Source: Anaeromyxobacter oryzisoli
Lineage (GTDB): Bacteria > Myxococcota > Myxococcia > Myxococcales > Anaeromyxobacteraceae
DNA length: 64,000 nucleotides
NCBI RefSeq assembly: GCF_022690765.1
Contig: NZ_JALCZA010000004.1
Coordinates: 62,374-126,373 of the forward strand
Direction: 5' to 3'
Positions 51,876 to 61,536 of the stretch are shown one piece after another (the stretch's first letter is position 1; every line of letters begins with the position of its first letter). The notes below the pieces were generated by a model, which saw nothing but the letters and a program-made list of their open reading frames with translations, had not been told where the DNA came from and did not search any database. The position numbers and the translations under genes were made by a program.

Positions 51876-53114
51876 TCACGCGCCGCCAGGGAGCGCGTGC
51901 GCGGCCACCCGCTCCCATTCTCCGATCGACCGCGAGACGCACTGCTCGATCGAGAGCCCGCCGAAGTAGTTTCCGGTGACCGCGAGCGCGCCTCCTGCGA
52001 GGGCACGGTCGATGTCGCGCATCACCTCGCCATGACCGATGGTGGGCGACGGGAGAACGCGCGTCACCTCCGTCACCCCTTCCAGGGCCGCCGCTCGGAC
52101 GCCGAGCACGGCCGCCGCGCGGCGGAGCTTCGCGTCGCGCGAGCACGGCTCCTTGAAATGGAACGCGAACCCACGCCAGGACGGGTCGGCGACGACGTCG
52201 CGCGTCACCACCGAGCGGAAGGCGTCGTTCTTCGGGACGATGAACGCAGCCTCGGGCACCGAGAGCGTCGCGCGCCGGACCGCGACCCCCAGGGTCTCGA
52301 AGGTGACGGACCCGACGCGCGCGATGCCGTTCGCCACCTCCGGGAACCCGCGCCTCAGGATCCGGGCGGCCGCCGGAGCGTCCACCGCGATCGCGGCCGC
52401 TCGCGCCGTGTATCGATCTCCGGCGGCGGTCTCGATCGCGACCCCATCGCCTTCCCGGAGCACCGCGCGGACGTCGACGCCGGTCGCGACGTCGATCCCG
52501 GCGCGCGCGGCCGCCGACTCGCACACCGTCTGGAGCCCTCCGTCCACGGTGAAGCTCCGCAGGAAGTCCTTCCGTCGCCGGCGCCGTTTCACGAACGCGA
52601 GGGAGCCGGGCCCGCTCGCCGGGAACCGATCCGGATCCTGTGACGGCATCGCCGTGAGGAAAGGCCGCAGCACCTCGCGGTAGTTGCGAGCGCCGAGCAG
52701 GCGCGAGAAGCGGGAAGCCACCGTCTCGTCGCGACGCCCCCGGCCGACCCCGCGCGCGAGGGACGCGACGGCCTCGCGCCACGAGAGCTCGCGGAGGATC
52801 CCCGCTTGCGTCAACGGTCGGTGGTGCTCGCCGGTGAGGACGTCGAAGCGGCTCCTCGCCTCGCCTCGGGGCAGGAGGCGCTCCGTGAGCCCCGCGCTCA
52901 CGACGAGGTCGATGAGGTTCGCGTAGCTGTTGTAGCAGGTGTGGGCGCCGAGCTCGAACCAGTAGCCCGACCCGAGCCTGTTCGAATGGAGGCACCCGCC
53001 GAGCCGATCGCCGCGCTCGAGGACGAGGGTGCGCCTCCCCGCCGACGCTGCCCGGTGCGCGAAGGCGATGCCGCTGATGCCCGCGCCGACGACCACCACG
53101 TCGTATTCGCTCAT
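51876..53114 (-). CDS. Protoporphyrinogen oxidase-like FAD protein
   Basis: A 412-residue FAD-dependent oxidase of the amine oxidase superfamily. The dinucleotide motif VVVVGAGISGIAFAHRAA is at residues 5-22, with LERGDRLGGCLHS after it; FTVDGGLQTVCESAAARAG mid-protein and the C-terminal GNYFGGLSIEQCVSRSI match HemY/HemG-type protoporphyrinogen (or coproporphyrinogen) oxidases. The ATG at 53114 places the FAD motif at the N-terminus. It is 143 bp upstream of the B12-radical SAM gene on the same strand. Phytoene or squalene desaturase-like activity is a less likely alternative. An AT-rich TAATAAT about 50 bp upstream may be its -10 region. Confidence 0.8.
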   Translation of the reverse strand: MSEYDVVVVGAGISGIAFAHRAASAGRRTLVLERGDRLGGCLHSNRLGSGYWFELGAHTCYNSYANLIDLVVSAGLTERLLPRGEARSRFDVLTGEHHRPLTQAGILRELSWREAVASLARGVGRGRRDETVASRFSRLLGARNYREVLRPFLTAMPSQDPDRFPASGPGSLAFVKRRRRRKDFLRSFTVDGGLQTVCESAAARAGIDVATGVDVRAVLREGDGVAIETAAGDRYTARAAAIAVDAPAAARILRRGFPEVANGIARVGSVTFETLGVAVRRATLSVPEAAFIVPKNDAFRSVVTRDVVADPSWRGFAFHFKEPCSRDAKLRRAAAVLGVRAAALEGVTEVTRVLPSPTIGHGEVMRDIDRALAGGALAVTGNYFGGLSIEQCVSRSIGEWERVAAHALPGGA

Positions 53115-53234
53115 CGCTCCCTCGGCGTGCGTTCGGACGGGGCCATCACCGGTCCGTAGGCACATTATTAGCACGCCACGACGCGGGACGACTCACCGTT
53201 GATCGTCGCGCTGCGGCCGAATAGCTTTGTCGCA

Positions 53235-53888
53235 ATGCCACGCTTCGTCTTTCTTCCCGGCGCTGCCGGAAGGAGCTCGTTCTGGCGGCCCGTGGCCGAC
53301 AGGCTGGACGACCTCGGCCCGGTCCACCTCTTCGGCTACCCCGGGTTCGGCGAGGTCCCCGCGGATCCTGGCGTGAAGTCGCTGGACGACCTGTACCGTT
53401 GGATCGTGGAGCGCCTGCCCCCCGGCTCGAGCCACGTCATCGCGCAGTCGATGGGAGGGATCTTCGCCGCACGGCTGGCGGTGGAACCGCCGGAGCGCGT
53501 GGAGCGGCTGGTCCTGGTCGCGACCTCCGGCGGCGCGGACGTACGGCGGCTCGGCGCAGCGGAGTGGCGTGACGAGTACCGGGCGTCGCTGCCGGACGTC
53601 CCGAGCTGGTTCGTCGACGACCGCACCGATCTCACGGAACGGCTCGCGGCGATCCGTGCGCCAACCCTCCTGCTGTGGAGCGACTCGGATCCGATCAGCC
53701 CGCAGGCCGTCGCCCGTTTCCTCGCCGCGCATATCGTCGGGGCGCGCATCGTGACCGTCGCGGGCGGGTCCCACGCGTTCGCCTGCGAGCGCCCTGACGA
53801 GGTCGCGGCGATCATCAGGTCGTCATCAGCCCCGCGGGCATTCGCCGGGCCGAGGACACCCGGGCGTCCATCGCACCGTGTTTCATGA
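53235..53888 (+). CDS. Alpha/beta hydrolase
   Basis: A 217-residue soluble hydrolase. It starts directly with strand residues FVFLPGAAGRSSFW (oxyanion hole), has the nucleophile elbow as VIAQSMGG, an Asp in LLWSDSDPISP and the catalytic His in VAGGSHAFACERP. The core fits the epoxide hydrolase/haloperoxidase-like branch with a small lid. Start ATG at 53235; a TTG 36 bp upstream would add an unconvincing extension. Divergent from the flavoprotein gene with 120 bp between them. Substrate unknown. Confidence 0.85.
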   Translation: MPRFVFLPGAAGRSSFWRPVADRLDDLGPVHLFGYPGFGEVPADPGVKSLDDLYRWIVERLPPGSSHVIAQSMGGIFAARLAVEPPERVERLVLVATSGGADVRRLGAAEWRDEYRASLPDVPSWFVDDRTDLTERLAAIRAPTLLLWSDSDPISPQAVARFLAAHIVGARIVTVAGGSHAFACERPDEVAAIIRSSSAPRAFAGPRTPGRPSHRVS

Positions 53889-53955
53889 GACGCGACTCGA
53901 GCGCGGCGAGGATCGGCCGGAGCAGCGGGTCATCGAAGGCGAGCAGAAAGTGGCC
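53815..53955 (-). pseudogene. Possible gene remnant, C-terminal 45 codons
   Basis: On the minus strand a stretch ending at the stop at 53815 encodes about 45 residues (FLLAFDDPLLRPILAALESR and on) with normal high-GC codon use, whereas the same frame upstream is composition-shadow only. It overlaps the hydrolase 3' end by 74 bp. It looks like the tail of a regulator-like gene whose 5' part has decayed or been replaced by the EamA gene. The identity is not recognised and chance is possible. Confidence 0.25.
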
Positions 53956-54067
53956 TCGAGCCCGACGTGTTCGATCTCGGGCAGGCCCGGATCGCGCTAT
54001 ATCGAGGCGCCGCGTCGGCATCATGCCGGCGCGCCGGGCCGAGGGTGGCCGGCGGGAACGGGACGAG

Positions 54068-55018
54068 ATGGGCTCGACGCGCAAGGGACTCGACGGCTTC
54101 GTGGTGACGATGATGACCTTCCTGTGCGCGATCTGGGGCGCGCAGCAGGTCGCCATCAAGCTCGCGGCGCACGACGTCGTCCCGCTCATGCAGGTCGGCC
54201 TCCGGTCAGGACTGAGCGCCGCGCTCGTCCTGCTGCTGGTGGCGATCCGCCGGGAGAGGCTGTCGCTGCGCGACGGCACGCTGCGCCCCGGGCTCCTCGC
54301 GGGCGCGCTCTTCGCCACCGAGTTCCTGTTCGTCGCGGAGGGGCTTCGCCGGACCTCGGCGTCGCACATGGCGGTGCTCCTCTACACCTCGCCGATCTTC
54401 ACGGCGGTCGGCCTCCACTGGACGGTCCCCGGCGAGCGGCTGCGCCGCCGGCAGTGGCTCGGCATCCTCCTCGCGTTCGCCGGGATCGCGGTGGCGTTCG
54501 CGGGCGGGTGGATGCACGGCGGGATCACGGCGCAGATGCTCCTCGGCGACGCGTTCGGCGTCCTCGCCGGCGTCGCGTGGGGTGCGACGACCGTGGTGAT
54601 CCGTGCCTCGGCGCTGTCCGACGCGGCCCCCGCGAAGACCCTGCTCTACCAGCTCGTGGTCGCGGCCGTCCTCCTCGTCGTCGCCGCCGCGGTGTCCGGC
54701 CAGGCGACACAGGTGTCGCTCACGCGCGTCGCGTGGGCGAGCCTGCTGTTCCAGGGCGTCGTCGTCTCGTTCGCGAGCTACCTCGCCTGGTTGTGGCTCC
54801 TCCGCCACTACGCCGCGGCGCAGGTGTCGGTGTTCTCGTTCCTGACGCCGCTCTTCGGCGTGACCTTCGGCGTGCTCGTGCTGGGAGAGCGCGTCGGCCT
54901 CGCCTTCGGCGTCGGGGCCGCGCTCGTCCTCGCCGGCATCACCGTCGTGAGCACGCCCGGGCTGCGTCGGCGGGCAACGCCGGCGGCGCCGTCCGTCGGC
55001 CCCGAGCTCGACGCGTGA
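54068..55018 (+). CDS. EamA/DMT-family transporter
   Basis: A 316-residue inner-membrane protein with ten predicted helices in two EamA repeats (residues 10-140 and 155-300). Typical pieces are FLCAIWGAQQVAIKLA in helix 1, MAVLLYTSPIFTAVGLHW at the end of repeat one, and SVFSFLTPLFGVTFGVLVLGER near the end. Likely an exporter of amino acids or other metabolites. The ATG at 54068 follows GGGACGAG. Monocistronic. Confidence 0.88.
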   Translation: MGSTRKGLDGFVVTMMTFLCAIWGAQQVAIKLAAHDVVPLMQVGLRSGLSAALVLLLVAIRRERLSLRDGTLRPGLLAGALFATEFLFVAEGLRRTSASHMAVLLYTSPIFTAVGLHWTVPGERLRRRQWLGILLAFAGIAVAFAGGWMHGGITAQMLLGDAFGVLAGVAWGATTVVIRASALSDAAPAKTLLYQLVVAAVLLVVAAAVSGQATQVSLTRVAWASLLFQGVVVSFASYLAWLWLLRHYAAAQVSVFSFLTPLFGVTFGVLVLGERVGLAFGVGAALVLAGITVVSTPGLRRRATPAAPSVGPELDA

Positions 55019-55123
55019 ACGCCGTCCGCTCGGTCCGAGCTGCCGTGACCTGACCTGGCGAGCGGCCCCCCCGCCGCACCTTCGCCCGGCTCCTGCTCCG
55101 GGGCGCGGCGCCAGGCGAGCCCA

Positions 55124-55153
55124 CGTCGTGAAGGTTTCCCGAACGGCCCATGC
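55124..55153 (+). promoter_or_regulatory. Shared 30-bp motif, copy A (upstream of alcohol dehydrogenase)
   Basis: This 30-bp block matches 57440-57469 at 28 of 30 positions and contains AAGGTTTCC followed by GAA, giving a TTC-N2-GAA dyad. It lies 151 bp before the dehydrogenase start in a 286-bp gap that holds nothing else. The LysR gene stands between the two genes that carry the motif, so it is a likely LysR binding site. Confidence 0.6.
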
Positions 55154-55304
55154 ACGTTACGCGGGTTCTGGACCCGCGCGCACGCGCTTACCTTCTACCG
55201 CGCCGAACGATCGCGCGCCCGAAGCCCATCGACGACGACGCTGCGTTCCCGGGCCGCGCGAGAACACGTCGAGAACGCCTGATCGACACCGAAAGGACAC
55301 GTTC

Positions 55305-56363
55305 ATGTACAACGCGAAGGCTTACTCCGCCACGAGCGCCACGTCGCGGCTCGCCGCCACCCGGATCTCGCGCCGCGACCCCACCGAGCATGACGTCCAG
55401 CTCGAGATCCTCTTCTGCGGCATCTGCCACTCCGACGTCCACTCGGTGCGCAACGAGTGGAGCGACGTCATGCCCACGGTCTACCCGATCGTGCCCGGCC
55501 ACGAGATCGTCGGCCGCGTCACCCGGGTCGGCTCGGCGGTGACCCGGTACAAGGCCGGCGATCTCGTCGCGGTCGGTTGCCTGGTCGACTCGGACGGCAC
55601 CTGCCCCCACTGCAGGGACGGCCTCGAGCAGTTCTGCCCGAACCTGACCCTCACCTTCAACTCCAAGGACGAGCACCTCGGCGGCGTCACCTACGGGGGC
55701 TACTCCGACAGCGTCGTCGTCGACGAGCGCTTCGTCCTGCGCGTCCCCTCGACCCTCGACCTCGCCGGCGCCGCACCGCTCCTCTGCGCCGGGATCACCA
55801 CCTACTCGCCCATGCGCCACTGGAACGTCGGGAAGGGCAAGAAGGTGGGCGTGATCGGCCTCGGGGGGCTGGGCCACATGGGGGTGAAGTTCGCCGACGC
55901 CTTCGGCGCCCACGTCGTCGTCTTCACCACCTCGCCACGCAAGAAGGAGGACGCGCTTCGCCTCGGCGCCGACGAGGTCGTCGTCTCGCGCGACGCGGAC
56001 GAGATGCGGAAGCACGCCGGCAGCTTCGACTTCATCCTCGACACGGTGTCCGCCGACCACGACCTCGACGCCTACGTCAACCTGCTGCGCCGCGACGGCA
56101 ACCTCACCCTGGTCGGCGCACCCGCGAAGCCCCTGGGCGTCTCGGCCTTCGGCCTCATCATGGGGCGCCGCAGCGTCTCCGGCTCCAGCATCGGCGGCAT
56201 CGCCGAGACGCAGGAGATGCTCGACTTCTGCGGGGCGCACGGCATCACGGCCGACGTCGAGGTCATCCCCATCCAGAAGGTCAACGAGGCCTACGAGCGG
56301 CTGCTCAAGTCGGACGTGAAGTACCGCTTCTCCATCGACATGGCCTCGCTCCGCTCCGAGTAG
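55305..56363 (+). CDS. Zinc-dependent NAD(P) alcohol dehydrogenase (YahK/CAD-like)
   Basis: A 352-residue medium-chain dehydrogenase that reduces aldehydes or oxidises alcohols. The catalytic zinc ligands are in FCGICHSDVHSV and PGHEIVGRV, the structural-zinc cysteines in DGTCPHCRDGLEQFCPN, and the cofactor site is GVIGLGGLGHMGVKFA (about 180-195). The DSDGTCPHC and KYRFSIDM segments match the cinnamyl alcohol dehydrogenase/YahK group, which prefers NADPH. The ATG at 55305 follows GAAAGGA. It carries copy A of the shared motif upstream and is followed by a LysR gene. Confidence 0.93.
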   Translation: MYNAKAYSATSATSRLAATRISRRDPTEHDVQLEILFCGICHSDVHSVRNEWSDVMPTVYPIVPGHEIVGRVTRVGSAVTRYKAGDLVAVGCLVDSDGTCPHCRDGLEQFCPNLTLTFNSKDEHLGGVTYGGYSDSVVVDERFVLRVPSTLDLAGAAPLLCAGITTYSPMRHWNVGKGKKVGVIGLGGLGHMGVKFADAFGAHVVVFTTSPRKKEDALRLGADEVVVSRDADEMRKHAGSFDFILDTVSADHDLDAYVNLLRRDGNLTLVGAPAKPLGVSAFGLIMGRRSVSGSSIGGIAETQEMLDFCGAHGITADVEVIPIQKVNEAYERLLKSDVKYRFSIDMASLRSE

Positions 56364-56512
56364 ACCGAAGGACGCACGACCGGCTCGCCGGGCTCGACGG
56401 ATCAGCTCCTCCGCGAGCCGGTGCGCCGGCCCCGCGAGGTCACGTTCGTCGTCCGCTCGGGCGTCGCGACGCCGTGGCGTTCGCGAGCGATCCCGTGTAG
56501 GAAATCTTGACG

Positions 56513-57427
56513 ATGGCCTTCACTCCGCTCAACGCCCTGAACTCGTTCATCGCCGTAGCGCGCCGCCGCAGCTTCGCCGCGGCCGCGCGGGATCTCGGCG
56601 TCTCCACCTCGGCGCTGAGCCAGTCCGTCCGGCAGCTCGAGGCGCGCCTCGGCGTCACGCTGCTCACGCGGACCTCGCGGACCGTGGCGCTCACGGAGGC
56701 GGGGCAGCGCCTGCTGGAGAACGCGGGCCCCGCCGTGGAGCAGGCGCTCGAGTCCCTGCGGACGGTGACCGCCCGCCCCGGCGAGGTCACGGGGCGGGTC
56801 AGGCTCTCGGTGCCGAGCGTCGCCGTCCCGCTCGTCGTCGCGCGGCTGCTGCCGAGGTTCATCGAGCGGTACCCGAAGGTGGAGGTCGAGGTCCAGGTCG
56901 AGAACCGGTTCGTGAACATCGTCGCCGAGGGGCTCGACGCCGGCATCCGCCTCACCGAGGCGATCGAGCGCGACATGGTGCAGGTGCGGCTCACGGCGCC
57001 GGGCCGCTTCGTCGTCGCGGCGGCTCCCTCCTATCTGGCGCGGCGCGGCACCCCGCAGAAGCCGCCGGACCTCCTCCAGCACGACTGCATCTGCATCCGC
57101 ACCTCCACCAGCGGAGCGCGCTACGCGTGGGAGCTCGAGCGCGGGCGGAAGACCTGGCGCGTTCCCGTCCAGGGACCGATCACGACGAACGACGCCGAGC
57201 TGATGCGACTCGTCGCCCTGGCAGGAGCGGGCCTCGTCTACACCTTCGAGTCGCTGATCGCCGACGAGCTCGCCCGGGGCAGCCTGCGGCTCGTCCTCGA
57301 GCAGTACGCGGCGGCCGTGCCCGGGTTGTTCCTGTACTTCCCGAGCCGGTCCCAGGTGTCGCCCGCGTTCAGGGCCTTCGTGGACCTCGCGCGCGAGCTG
57401 GCGACCGCGTCGAAGCCGCGCGCCTGA
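56513..57427 (+). CDS. LysR-family transcriptional regulator
   Basis: A 304-residue regulator. The N-terminal winged helix (residues 5-63) reads LNALNSFIAVARRRSFAAAA, then LGVSTSALSQSVRQLEARLG, and the effector-binding domain covers about 90-295 (GRVRLSVPSVAVPLVVARLL). The ATG at 56513 has TAGGAAA upstream; the TTG 6 bp earlier is less likely. It sits between an alcohol dehydrogenase and an aldo-keto reductase that share an upstream motif, all on the same strand, so it probably regulates both in response to an aldehyde or related compound. Confidence 0.92.
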   Translation: MAFTPLNALNSFIAVARRRSFAAAARDLGVSTSALSQSVRQLEARLGVTLLTRTSRTVALTEAGQRLLENAGPAVEQALESLRTVTARPGEVTGRVRLSVPSVAVPLVVARLLPRFIERYPKVEVEVQVENRFVNIVAEGLDAGIRLTEAIERDMVQVRLTAPGRFVVAAAPSYLARRGTPQKPPDLLQHDCICIRTSTSGARYAWELERGRKTWRVPVQGPITTNDAELMRLVALAGAGLVYTFESLIADELARGSLRLVLEQYAAAVPGLFLYFPSRSQVSPAFRAFVDLARELATASKPRA

Positions 57428-57439
57428 CCGGCGGCGAGG

Positions 57440-58544
<1,105 letters not shown>

Positions 58545-58637
58545 CCGCATCCGTCGGGCCTCTCCGACGGGGAGCTCCCGACCTTCGCCGTGCCGGCGGC
58601 CGTGGGCGGCGGTCGGGGCTCCGCTCCTCCAGGGCCC

Positions 58638-60005
58638 TCACGTCAGCCCGTACCTCTTCATCCGATCGATCAGCGACGTCCGCCCGATCCCGAGCCGCCG
58701 CGCGGCCTCGGTCTGGTTGCCGCCGGTCGCGGCGAGCATCCTCGCGATGAGGCTTCGCTCGAGCGCGTCGAGCTGCTCGCGGAGCGAGAGCCCTTCGGCT
58801 GCGTCGCGCACGGCGACGTCGGGTTCCTCCGCCTGGTCGAGCGCGCCCGATGGGCGCCTTGGCCGCGCGTCGAACGCGTCCGGCCCGAGCTCGCCGCCCG
58901 ATCCGAGCGCCACCATGCGGGCGACGGCGTTCTCGAGCTGCCGGACGTTGCCCGGCCAGTCGGCGTCTCGCAGCTTCGCGACGAGCGCGGGCGAGAGCCG
59001 GACGGGCTCCATGCCGAAGCGCTCCGCATCACGCCGCGCGAACTCGGCGACGAGCGCCGGGATGTCCTCGCGGTGGTCGCGCAGCGGCGGGACCAGGAGC
59101 TCGACGACGGAGAGGCGGTAGTAGAGGTCCTCCCGGAACCGACCCGCGCGGGCGTCCGCCTCGAGGTCCCGGTTCGTCGACGCGACCACGCGCACGTCCA
59201 CCTTCTCGACGCGCCCCGAGCCCACCGGCTGGATCTCGCCCTCCTGCAGGACGCGCAGCAGCTTCGGCTGGAGGCTCGCCGGGAGCTCGCCGACCTCGTC
59301 GAGCACGATCGTCCCGCCGTCGGCCTCGGCGAAGAAGCCGCGGCGCGCCTGCGTGGCGCCGGTGAACGCACCGCGCGTGTGGCCGAAGAGCTCCGCCTCG
59401 GCGAGCTCGGCGGGGATCGCCGCGCAGTTGAAGCGCACGAGCGGCCCCGCCGCGCGCCGACCCTGGGCGTGGAGGAGGGAGGCGACGAGCTCCTTCCCGG
59501 TGCCGGTCTCGCCGCGCACGAGCACGGTGACGTCCTTCGGCGCCACCCGCGCCACCGCGTCGAGGAGCCGCCGCATCGCGGCCGACTCCGCGACGAAGCC
59601 CTTCCCGATCGCCCGCTCGGCCTCGAGCCGCCGGTTGCGGAGCCTGAGCCCGCGCGTCTCGAGCGCCCGCTCGATGACCAGCGTGATCTCGTCCACGTCC
59701 CACGGCTTCGTGACGTACTCGTACGCGCCGGCCTTCATGGCGCGCACGGCGACGCGCTCCGAGCCCTGGGCGGTGAGGAGGATGACCGGCATCGAGGCGT
59801 CGCGCTCGCGGATGGCCTGGAGCAGCGCGAGCCCGTCCAGGTCGGGCATGGCGAAGTCGGTCACGACGGCGTCCACGCCCTCGAGGCGATCGAGCGCCTC
59901 CTGCGCGGAACGCGCGAGCACGGGCTCGTGCCCGGCGGTCCGGACGACCTCCTTCATCGCGAACAGGACCGCGGGCTCGTCATCCACGAGCAGCACACGT
60001 CGCAT
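58638..60005 (-). CDS. NtrC-family sigma-54-dependent response regulator
   Basis: A 455-residue activator. Receiver domain (1-115) with Asp50 in AVVTDFAMPDLDG; AAA+ domain (about 140-370) with Walker A GETGTGKELVA, the sigma-54 contact loop GHTRGAFTGA, Walker B GGTIVLDEVGEL and arginine fingers in FREDLYYRLSV; C-terminal Fis-type helix-turn-helix (about 415-452; NQTEAARRLGIGRTSLIDRM). The ATG at 60005 overlaps the 3' end of the kinase gene upstream by 26 bp. The adjacent divergent RND operon has a sigma-54-type promoter, its probable target. Confidence 0.94.
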   Translation of the reverse strand: MRRVLLVDDEPAVLFAMKEVVRTAGHEPVLARSAQEALDRLEGVDAVVTDFAMPDLDGLALLQAIRERDASMPVILLTAQGSERVAVRAMKAGAYEYVTKPWDVDEITLVIERALETRGLRLRNRRLEAERAIGKGFVAESAAMRRLLDAVARVAPKDVTVLVRGETGTGKELVASLLHAQGRRAAGPLVRFNCAAIPAELAEAELFGHTRGAFTGATQARRGFFAEADGGTIVLDEVGELPASLQPKLLRVLQEGEIQPVGSGRVEKVDVRVVASTNRDLEADARAGRFREDLYYRLSVVELLVPPLRDHREDIPALVAEFARRDAERFGMEPVRLSPALVAKLRDADWPGNVRQLENAVARMVALGSGGELGPDAFDARPRRPSGALDQAEEPDVAVRDAAEGLSLREQLDALERSLIARMLAATGGNQTEAARRLGIGRTSLIDRMKRYGLT

Positions 60006-61314
60006 CGACCGCACCCTCCTTGCAGGTGGTGGGGAGCGTCGCCGTCGCGACGGTCCCGCGGCCGGGCGTGCTCGCGTACTCCAGCCTGCCACCGTGCTGG
60101 ACGAAGACGCCGCGCGCCAGGCTGACCCCGAGGCCGGTCCCCGCGTCGCGGGTCGTGAAGAACGGCGTCCCGACGCGCTCGAGCACGTCGGGCGCCATGC
60201 CCCGGCCGGTGTCGCGGACCTCGATCCGGGCGCCCTCCGGCGTCGCCGCGAGCCGGACCTCGACGTGCCCGCCGGGCGGCGTCGCCTCGATGGCGTTCGC
60301 CACCAGGTTCAGGAGCGCCTGCTTGAGGCGCCGCGGATCTCCCGTGATCGCCGCGTCTCCCGCGCGCCGCAGCGCCACGCGCCCGGCGTCCGCCCGGCCG
60401 TCGAGGATCGCGTTCACCTCGTCGGCCAGCGCGCCGAGCTCGACCAGCTCCGGGTGGAGCGCGTCGAGCGGCCGCGAGAACGAGAGGTAGCCCTGGAGGA
60501 TGGACTGCATCCGGTCCACCTCGCCCGCGACCACCTCGAGCCGCGCGCGGATGTCCGGATCCCGCTCGCCCCGCACCGAGAGCTGCACCAGCGCCTTGAT
60601 CGCGCCGAGCGGGTTCTTGAGCTCGTGCGAGAGGTGCGAGCTCATCCGCTCGAGCTCGGCCGCGCGCGCAAGCGCCTCGGCGGCGCGCTCGTCGCGGGCC
60701 CTCAGGAGCTGCCGGAGCGCCTCGCCGGCCGCCCGCATCACCACCAAAAGGTAGTCGGTGTGGATGCCCGCGGCGGCCAGGACCACGACGACGACGGTGA
60801 TGGTGAAGATCGGGTCGGGGATCTGCGGCCCGGTCCATCGGGCCGGGACGGCGCCGAGCGCGACCGTGATCGCGGCGAGCCCGGCGAGCACCACGCGCGT
60901 GCCACGCGTCCAGCCGCGCCGGATGAGGAACCCGGTCAGCTGCCCCGTGAGGCCGATGAGCAGCGGGCTGTGGACGCCGCCCGTCGCGGCCGCCGCGGCG
61001 AACAGGATGAAGAAGGCGAGGCTCTCGCCGTCGAGCCAGGGGCCGTCGCTCCGGAGCCCGGAGACCTGGACCACGACGAGCGCGCAGAGGCTCGCGGCGA
61101 GCGCCACCACGCGCCAGGCCGGGTAGCCGGCGTTCCAGAGCGCGACGCAGAGGACGGCCCAGGCCACGTACACGGCCGCGAACAGGAGCGCGCGGCTGCG
61201 CGCCCAGCGCTTGCCGATGTCCTCGCCGAGGGCGCGGCGCCAGCGTTCCGGCGAGGTGAGCACGGCGGCGTCGCTCGCAAGATCCGGGCCCTTCCGCCGC
61301 TGGGACGTTTCCAT
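59980..61314 (-). CDS. Membrane-bound sensor histidine kinase
   Basis: A 444-residue kinase with six predicted N-terminal membrane helices (about 42-62, 67-86, 98-112, 116-132, 140-156, 169-190) and little exposed periplasmic sequence, so it probably senses something in the membrane. HisKA has His230 in HLSHELKNPLGAI, the ATPase domain has NLVANAIEATPPGG, RDTGRGMAP and GTGLGVSLARGV. The FFTTRDAGTGLG type is the usual partner of NtrC-like regulators. It is the first gene of a two-gene operon with the sigma-54 activator and is divergent from the efflux operon. Confidence 0.93.
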   Translation of the reverse strand: METSQRRKGPDLASDAAVLTSPERWRRALGEDIGKRWARSRALLFAAVYVAWAVLCVALWNAGYPAWRVVALAASLCALVVVQVSGLRSDGPWLDGESLAFFILFAAAAATGGVHSPLLIGLTGQLTGFLIRRGWTRGTRVVLAGLAAITVALGAVPARWTGPQIPDPIFTITVVVVVLAAAGIHTDYLLVVMRAAGEALRQLLRARDERAAEALARAAELERMSSHLSHELKNPLGAIKALVQLSVRGERDPDIRARLEVVAGEVDRMQSILQGYLSFSRPLDALHPELVELGALADEVNAILDGRADAGRVALRRAGDAAITGDPRRLKQALLNLVANAIEATPPGGHVEVRLAATPEGARIEVRDTGRGMAPDVLERVGTPFFTTRDAGTGLGVSLARGVFVQHGGRLEYASTPGRGTVATATLPTTCKEGAVDATCAARG

Positions 61315-61371
61315 TCCCACATCATTGCCTGCGGCCCGACGCGATCGCCAGGTCGTCGAGTCCGCGAACAA

Positions 61372-61397
61372 CCGTCGGGCTCGAGTGCTCGCGACGG
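61372..61397. promoter_or_regulatory. Inverted repeat, possible activator site for the RND operon
   Basis: CCGTCG at 61372-61377 and CGACGG at 61392-61397 form a 6-bp inverted repeat, 45-70 bp upstream of the sigma-54 promoter. This is a suitable place for an enhancer of the adjacent NtrC-type regulator, and could also serve autoregulation of the divergent kinase operon. Short repeats like this are common at such GC content. Confidence 0.3.
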
Positions 61398-61441
61398 CGA
61401 CACCGGGCGCCAGCACCGCGCAGCCACGTGCGGGATCCCCG

Positions 61442-61457
61442 TGGCACGCGCGCTGCA
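61442..61457 (+). promoter_or_regulatory. Sigma-54 promoter of the RND efflux operon
   Basis: TGGCACGCGCGCTGCA matches the -24/-12 consensus TGGCACG-N4-TTGC with one substitution and has the exact GG-N10-GC spacing (GG at 61443-61444, GC at 61455-61456). It points toward the membrane fusion protein gene, whose ATG is 80 bp downstream, and lies next to an NtrC-type activator gene. Confidence 0.72.
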
Positions 61458-61536
61458 GCCTTCCCCGCGAACTCGGCCGGTGCGGGAAGCGCCTGGCCGC
61501 TCGCCGCCGCGCACCCTCGCTGAAAGGTTCGAAGAA

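Noticed and set aside
50281-53888. Bacteriochlorophyll gene cluster
   Set aside because: Only a BchE-like protein is present; Mg-chelatase, BchM and reductase genes are absent, so phototrophy is not supported.
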